A stretch of DNA of 64,000 bases. Source: Nageia nagi (lineage: Eukaryota > Pinophyta). The translations under genes and the position numbers were made by a program. Below, in pieces: positions 58,759-64,000 of this stretch. The stretch covers positions 181,598,001 through 181,662,000 of the forward strand of contig JBITNC010000001.1 in assembly GCA_050084985.1 (NCBI GenBank), read 5' to 3'. The first letter of the stretch is position 1. Each line of letters starts with the position of its first letter. Under the pieces are notes generated by a model that saw nothing but the letters and a program-made list of their open reading frames with translations, did not search any database and was not told where the DNA came from.

Positions 58759-59262
58759 TCACTCAATATAATTAATAATAGCCCTTTTAAATATTTCTAT
58801 TACATGTTTCATATTGAATTGAGATCCAAAATTTCTTATAAGAGAGAAAAGATGCATATTTACAACATCTAAGTTTTTTGATCCATCAAATGCCCAACTT
58901 TGAGGAATTTTAAATAAATTAAGGTGAAAATTATTTTCACTAATATAGTTGGCATCATCTATGAATAATATATTTTCTCTTCCATATTTCTTACCATATG
59001 TGTTAACAACATATTCCAAGTTCTTTGTATAAATGGGGATAATTTTCCCATTACAAGAATGCTTAAAATTAATTTGACAGTGAGACTCATCCCAAACAAA
59101 CTCAAACTTGTTATCTCTCAACCATTGAAATCTCCTAAACATGGGTTGTATTTCAGTGGAAACCAATTTTGTAAACCATAAAGCAATGTCAAAATTTTCT
59201 TCAACAACTTTTAGAAGTTCAACACTAAACATTATTCTAAAGTATTTATATCCACTACCCAT
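58759..59262 (-). pseudogene. HAD/FCP1-like phosphatase, C-terminal exon
   Basis: An open 167-codon piece whose sequence follows the plant HAD-family NLI-interacting-factor (FCP1/SCP-like) phosphatases: ENFDIALWFTKLVSTEIQPM (family: F-D-x-G-x-W-S-S), KFEFVWDESHCQ (family: F-x-W-D-x-S-H-C) and ENILFIDDANYISENNFHLN (the D-D-S/A-x-Y/K motif), ending with a helical tail. Such proteins remove phosphate from proteins such as the RNA polymerase II tail; some plant members have no known substrate. The catalytic first motif is not in this exon. It may be carried by the segment 62480-62866 on the same strand, which reads CELVIFDLYGLKLRF. Confidence 0.7.
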
Positions 59263-59543
59263 AAAGTTTGGTACTATTTATCCATAAATTCCAAATAGTA
59301 ATCCTTCTACTCCTAAAACTTGGAATTTTTTTGTAACTAAAATGAGGGTTATAAAACCATAAGTTATATTCAATCATATATTTTAATGAAAATTTTTAAA
59401 AATTGAATACCACTAAAAATAAATTCATATTTTGTTTCATCATTCATTAAATAAAATCAAATGACATATAATCAAACAAAACTACCAAAAGTTGTATTAA
59501 TATTTCACATCCAAAATTAAACAAAAATACCAATGCTAATAGT

Positions 59544-59588
<45 letters not shown>

Positions 59589-60340
59589 CAAAAATTTCTT
59601 TAACAAATTAAATCTTATATTATTTCAAAAACATATTTTCATTATAAAAGATAAGTGGAACATAAATATTATGTTAATGAACTATTTCCATAATGAATCA
59701 CCATATAGAAGTTCAGGAGTAAAAATTCTTTTGAAGTATTTTTTATTTCATTTGATGTCCTTTATACATTATCTTACATCTAATAGTGGACCAATAATTT
59801 TTGACAATTTTCTTGACCAAAGAATCTTAACTAACCAATTTGGGTCATGGAAATCATTTATGACAAAATAATTCTCCTTCGGTGTTCCATCATCTTTAAT
59901 TTGCACAAGTTATGTATTAGTGGCATCATATGGTTTGATTTTTCTCCACACCTCATGAAGATACATTTTTTCACTTTCTAAAAGGTTCTTTGAACCAAAA
60001 TAAAACTTTACAAAAAACTTTAATGAATATTGTTTTAATTCTATCCACAAGTGACACTTTTCATATTTTTTGAACACCAAAATCTCAAGTCAAACTTGAT
60101 GTTTATAAGCTTTAAAAATATATGTAATCTAGAACATAAAATGTAATTTTTCATTTTGAATTCAATAATTTTTATTGATGTAATAACTTCCCCTATAGTA
60201 GTTATCATGATCATAAGATCCATGTCTAATATGATTAAATGTTTTTCTTATTTTTCTACAAATAAATAAATATTTGTTATCAAAATAATAAAAAATAAAG
60301 TTAACATATTATATATGATTAAATATGTTTAAATTATATT
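59263..60340 (-). other. Intron-like AT-rich region with (TA)n
   Basis: A (TA)n tract lies at 59547-59584. A possible minus-strand exon at about 59690-59870 (KLSKIIGPLLDVR, FLLLNFYMVIHYG) is too weak to call. Otherwise nothing recognised. Confidence 0.4.
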
Positions 60341-61975
60341 ATTAAATACTTGGTGAAATAGGATAACTTTTTTCTTTTATATTTGAACATGAATCATCGG
60401 TTTGACTCATGTTAATATTTTTCTCCAATGGTGCATCCTTTGCTAAGGAAACAATTAATACAAAGTTAGTATAGATAAATGATATCAATAATATAACTCT
60501 TCCTAAAACATCATAAAAATAAATGTATTGATTTATATAATTAAATATATGTCTACCTAATACTTCTTTCTCATTTTGAGGTGTATCCATGTCAACATTA
60601 TTAATATCATTTAGTACAATTGTATCTAAAAAAAATGTTATCCTTAAATAATATTAGTAAATAATTAAAAAATATTTCCTAACTCTTTCCTATCAAATAT
60701 TAAAAAAATTATGCATTGCTTGCCCCCTCCCACTAACATATTATATATAGCTCGAACAAATTGATGGTGATTATATATGTTTAAATTATGTTATTAAATA
60801 CTTATGAGAATAGGAAAACTTTGTTCTTTTATATTTGAATAGGAAGCATGGTTTGGATCATGTTAATATTTTTCTCCAATGATGCATCCTTTGCTAGGGA
60901 AAAAATTAATATAAAGTTAGTATAGATAAATGATATCAATCAAATACCTCTTCCTCAAAAATCATAAATATAAAGTTATTGATTTATATAACTAAATATA
61001 TATCTACCTGATACTTCTTTCTCACTTTGAGATGCATCCATGTCAACATCATTAATATTATTTTGTAAAATTGTATCTAAAAAAAGAAGTTATCCTTAAA
61101 AAATATTAGTAAATAATCAAAAAATATTTCCCAACTCTTTCCTATAACATATTAAAAAAAGCACATGCTCCATCCTCCCCCTTCCACTAACATATTACAA
61201 CAAAATATTATTATACATGAAATAAGTAAAACTACTACAAAAATTAATTTATTATTTATATTTTATATATCTCAATGATATTTACCTAATAGTTATTTTT
61301 CTTCTAAAAAACTTGAATCTGCCTAAGTTTATAATTATACTAAAATATTAAATAATATAATTTGAATGGATTTGTTGATTGGTACTTAATAATATGAAAA
61401 ATAAATAATAATCTAGCCATGAGTTTCATTAAATAAGTAAAAGTACTATGATTATAAAGTTATTATTATTAATATAGTTAAATTGTATTTGCCTTATTGT
61501 TCATTTTTGTTGTGATTAGAAACTTCATCTTCTTCTTCTTCATTTACTTTATTATTATCTGTTATTTCAATCATATAACACAAACTTCATCAATATTAAA
61601 CAATAATTAAATTGAAAGAAATATATACATTTATATGAAAAACTAAACTTCTTGTGAAAAGTCTAGTAATTAATTTGAGAGAAAATAAGCTAAATATAGT
61701 TAAATTAATAAAGATAATACCTAAACTATCCTCATTTATATCCTTTTCTCTATCAATACTTGTGTCATCATTATTAATTTGAGACTATCTCTCTAATACA
61801 TCACATTAAACTTATATAAAAATAAATATGTCACCTTAATTCCTTTTCAATAATATGAAAAATAAATAATAATCTCACCATGATTTTTATTTTGATTATA
61901 ATCTTCTTCTATTTGTTCTCCATCACTCCATAGGTTTTCATGATTTTGAATGGATTCATCCTCTATTTCAATTAA
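60340..61975 (-). pseudogene. Series of short acidic exons, partly duplicated
   Basis: On the minus strand short AG...GT-bounded frames encode Glu/Asp/Asn-rich peptides: 61975-61880 (EDESIQNHENLWSDGEQIEE), 61795-61720 (SQINNDDTSIDREKDINEDS), 61560-61495 (DNNKVNEEEEDEVSNHNKNE), 61080-61015 (NINDVDMDASQSEKEV), about 60910-60830, 60625-60555 (DINNVDMDTPQNEKEV) and 60445-60350 (DAPLEKNINMSQTDDSCSNI). The last two pairs are a tandem duplication of about 450 bp. They could form a disordered acidic linker between the HAD motif I segment and the HAD C-terminal exon. Confidence 0.5.
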
Positions 61976-62061
61976 AGATCACAAATTTTATTAAATAGTA
62001 AATAAAAAAATCCATAACATTTAAATAAAATAAAAAATATACCTTATATTTTAAAAAAGAC

Positions 62062-62866
62062 ATACCTATTTCTAAGGAGTTCAACTTCTTATAGAAGGAT
62101 TTTGAAAAACTTTCTTGGGTGATGTATTCTACAATACAAGTTAGCCTCTTTCTTTCACATCACTCACACCCTCCACTATAGTGCATCCACCAAAAAGTGA
62201 CAAAATTAGTCCTCCCTTTGTTGAGTAATTTGAAATAATGTCATTCCAAAATGATTCTATTCTCTCACATATAAAAACATGGAATTTAGCTTCCAAAAAT
62301 AATCTATCATTTTTTATGTTAGACAACTTAGGAAGTACTACATCCTCATCTTACCTTCAATCAAGAGATAAATTTGATCTTTTATATTCATCACTTGCAT
62401 TATGTATACTAGTCAGAATTTGTATGGAATGATAGTCAATAAATTCATGGTCTTTATACACCCTATGAATTCCTTTCTTCTAATTGATGACATTATTAGC
62501 TTTCATCCCTTTCCCTTTATTTTTCTTCTTGTTAGTATCCTTGCTTGTATTGTATTTTTTGAAAAATGTGGTTAGGGAAGATTTTACTAGCGATACCTTA
62601 TCATATAGAAGTAGAAAGAATAAAATACCAAGTATTTTATTTATTGTAAGAAATGTATACAACCTAATTAGATCCATCTCTAAAAATCTTAATTTAAGCC
62701 CATAAAGATCAAAGATGACTAGTTCACATTGAGAAGGATTCAAATGTGGTATCCTAGATAGTGTTTGCATTGCATTGGATGAAGTAGAACAACAATAAGT
62801 GAAATTGATAGAATCTAAAAAATGATGTTTCACTCCTTTATCTAATGCTTTAATACATATTTTCAT
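62062..62866 (-). pseudogene. Unknown protein with HAD motif I-like sequence
   Basis: 62480-62866 (128 codons, from an ATG at 62866) reads SRIPHLNPSQCELVIFDLYG and LKLRFLEMD; the family's first motif is K-L-L-V-L-D-L-N-G-L-L, so D is kept but the N/D two residues later is Tyr. The stretch ends in a lysine-rich tail. In 62141-62326 FLEAKFHVFICERIESFWND and STKGGLILSLFGGCTIVEGV continue into a second frame with CIVEYITQESFSKSFYKKLN up to a GT at about 62063. The latter part has a faint BRCT-like look that I do not trust. Same strand and order as the HAD C-terminal exon. Confidence 0.5.
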
Positions 62867-63420
62867 TATTATCTAGGCTTTTTTTTGGAATGTAATTTTC
62901 ATCAAATTCCTCATGTTTTCTTTTCTTATTTCCTTTTCCTTCACTTCCACAACTAAAAATGCTACATAATTGTGGAATATATGTTGTATGAAGATTATAA
63001 TTCTTAAGGATATTTTTTTTAGTGCATCCCATTAGGTTGCATCTACCACCATCCTTATTTTCCATAAATTGTGAAAACTTTTCTTTAAGAGTTCTCTCTT
63101 ATTTTATTTTTTCGCAATATTCTTCCATCAAATTCCTTTTTCTCCTAAAGGAACAAATGAAGATATCAAGTTCATTATCTTTCATACCATGAAGACATCT
63201 AAGAAAACTTGTAAATTTCTTTGCTATGTCATTTTTTTGAAAATCTTCTTTATCAATTTTATTTGGAGAACACTTTAAACAACCTATTTGGTAAAGATCA
63301 AAATTTTAGTTCCATTTATTCCAAACATCATCAAAAAGGTAGATAAGCATCATCTTATATTTCAGGCTTTCATTTTTCTTCATTGCAAAAATATTTAGAT
63401 ATTATTCCTCTAATTCCTAT
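62850..63420 (-). pseudogene. Unknown cysteine-containing protein segment
   Basis: A single minus-strand frame, with one or two stops, gives MMLIYLFDDVWNKWN, IAKKFTSFLRCLHGMKDNEL, SFRRKRNLMEEYCEKI, and then CNLMGCTKKN and CSIFSCGSEGKGNKKRKHEE. The basic KKRKHEE word could be a nuclear signal. No family recognised. It is upstream of the HAD-like segment and may be the N-terminal part of the same gene. Confidence 0.4.
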
Positions 63421-63529
63421 AAATTATTAAACAAATTATGTTAAAATAATTATAAAAATTGTAAGAATATAATTCATAAAATAAAATCAAAAATAAAATT
63501 TTAAATAACTAATTATTTTCAATTATTAC

Positions 63530-64000
63530 CTTTGTAGCTTTTTTATTTGTGCCATCTTTTGATGGTAGAAGTGGTCTACCCATTAACATTCATCTAGCTC
63601 TTACTATAATTACTTGATTAACAAAAGGTATGCTAACCTAAGATTGATTTGCTTCATTCACTTGTAAATAAATATTTTTTGATAACTCTCATGGAATTGA
63701 TTTTGAAAGCAAGCAAAATCTTCTATGTTGAAACTTGCTATATACTGAAGAATATATAGTATTGTCAATTATTATTTTTTGACTTGATATTATATGTTAG
63801 CCATCAAGAATATAAAAATGAATTGATTTATTTTCATTTACATCTTTTACTGATCTTGGATCTATACACTCTTTTGTAATTAAATCATAAACCATTATTA
63901 GTGCATCTTTTAATGATGCTTGCATTCTCAATATTAAGGAATATGTTAGCATAGCTACTTGATCTTCATCCACTAGACAAAAACTCAACTCTAGTGGAGA
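63530..64000 (-). pseudogene. Unknown exon running off the window edge
   Basis: Minus-strand open frame 63797-63988 (SFCLVDEDQVAMLTYSLILR, MQASLKDALIMVYDLITKE) continues to the edge and, past stops, leftwards to about 63530 (RPLLPSKDGTNKKATKVI). Codon use is as AT-rich as its neighbours. No family recognised. Confidence 0.35.

Noticed and set aside
62062-62330. BRCT domain
   Set aside because: Only a faint resemblance; the key Trp and Gly pattern is not convincing.

Overview
The window is repeat-dominated plant nuclear DNA: very AT-rich, full of nested LTR retrotransposons with plant-type primer sites, CACTA (En/Spm) transposase remnants, a plant mobile domain (PMD) gene and long arrays derived from the plant telomere heptamer CCCTAAA. 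I see no intact single-copy host gene, rRNA or tRNA gene. A large, slowly purged plant genome (possibly a gymnosperm) would fit, but the species cannot be read from the sequence. Nearly every coding region is a pseudogene.

Layout. (1) 1-16186: a decayed minus-strand Ty3/gypsy element of Tat type (gag, protease, RT, two RNase H domains, integrase). It has an extra unknown sense ORF after integrase (4282-5295). Further left lies an opposite-strand PMD pseudogene (144-2215). The right LTR edge is at 16186; the other LTR is not in the window. (2) 16597-21807: a plus-strand LTR element with both LTRs, PBS, PPT and a near-perfect target duplication but no protein genes; it carries a minus-strand solo LTR (17722-18223) and a GC-rich degenerate repeat. 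(3) 22480-26450: a decayed LTR element with a PBS-like site, a 62-bp repeat leader and a gag relic. (4) 26736-32420: a possible CACTA-class unit with short subterminal repeats and a minus-strand, intron-containing transposon gene relic (27583-29152). (5) 29380-50880: about 10 kb of telomere-derived arrays in several sub-forms, all in CCCTAAA orientation.

The telomere-like array is split by a 10.2-kb minus-strand Ty1/copia element (36038-46232), which is itself split by a 5.6-kb minus-strand gag-only gypsy element (36986-42583). LTR pairs, primer sites, polypurine tracts and target duplications give a clear order: array first, then copia, then gypsy.

(6) 51000-64000: a plus-strand SET-domain gene relic (51655-52553), a CACTA TNP2 transposase relic (53029-55830) and a DUF4216-like segment (56340-56810). 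A two-copy 0.9-kb duplication follows, then a minus-strand multi-exon relic of a plant HAD/FCP1-like phosphatase gene with acidic repeated exons (58759-62866 and perhaps to the right edge). The most unusual items are the SET/TNP2/HAD cluster, the strict 7-bp register of one telomere-like arm set against the indel-ridden other arm, and the Tat element with an unknown sense ORF plus antisense PMD.
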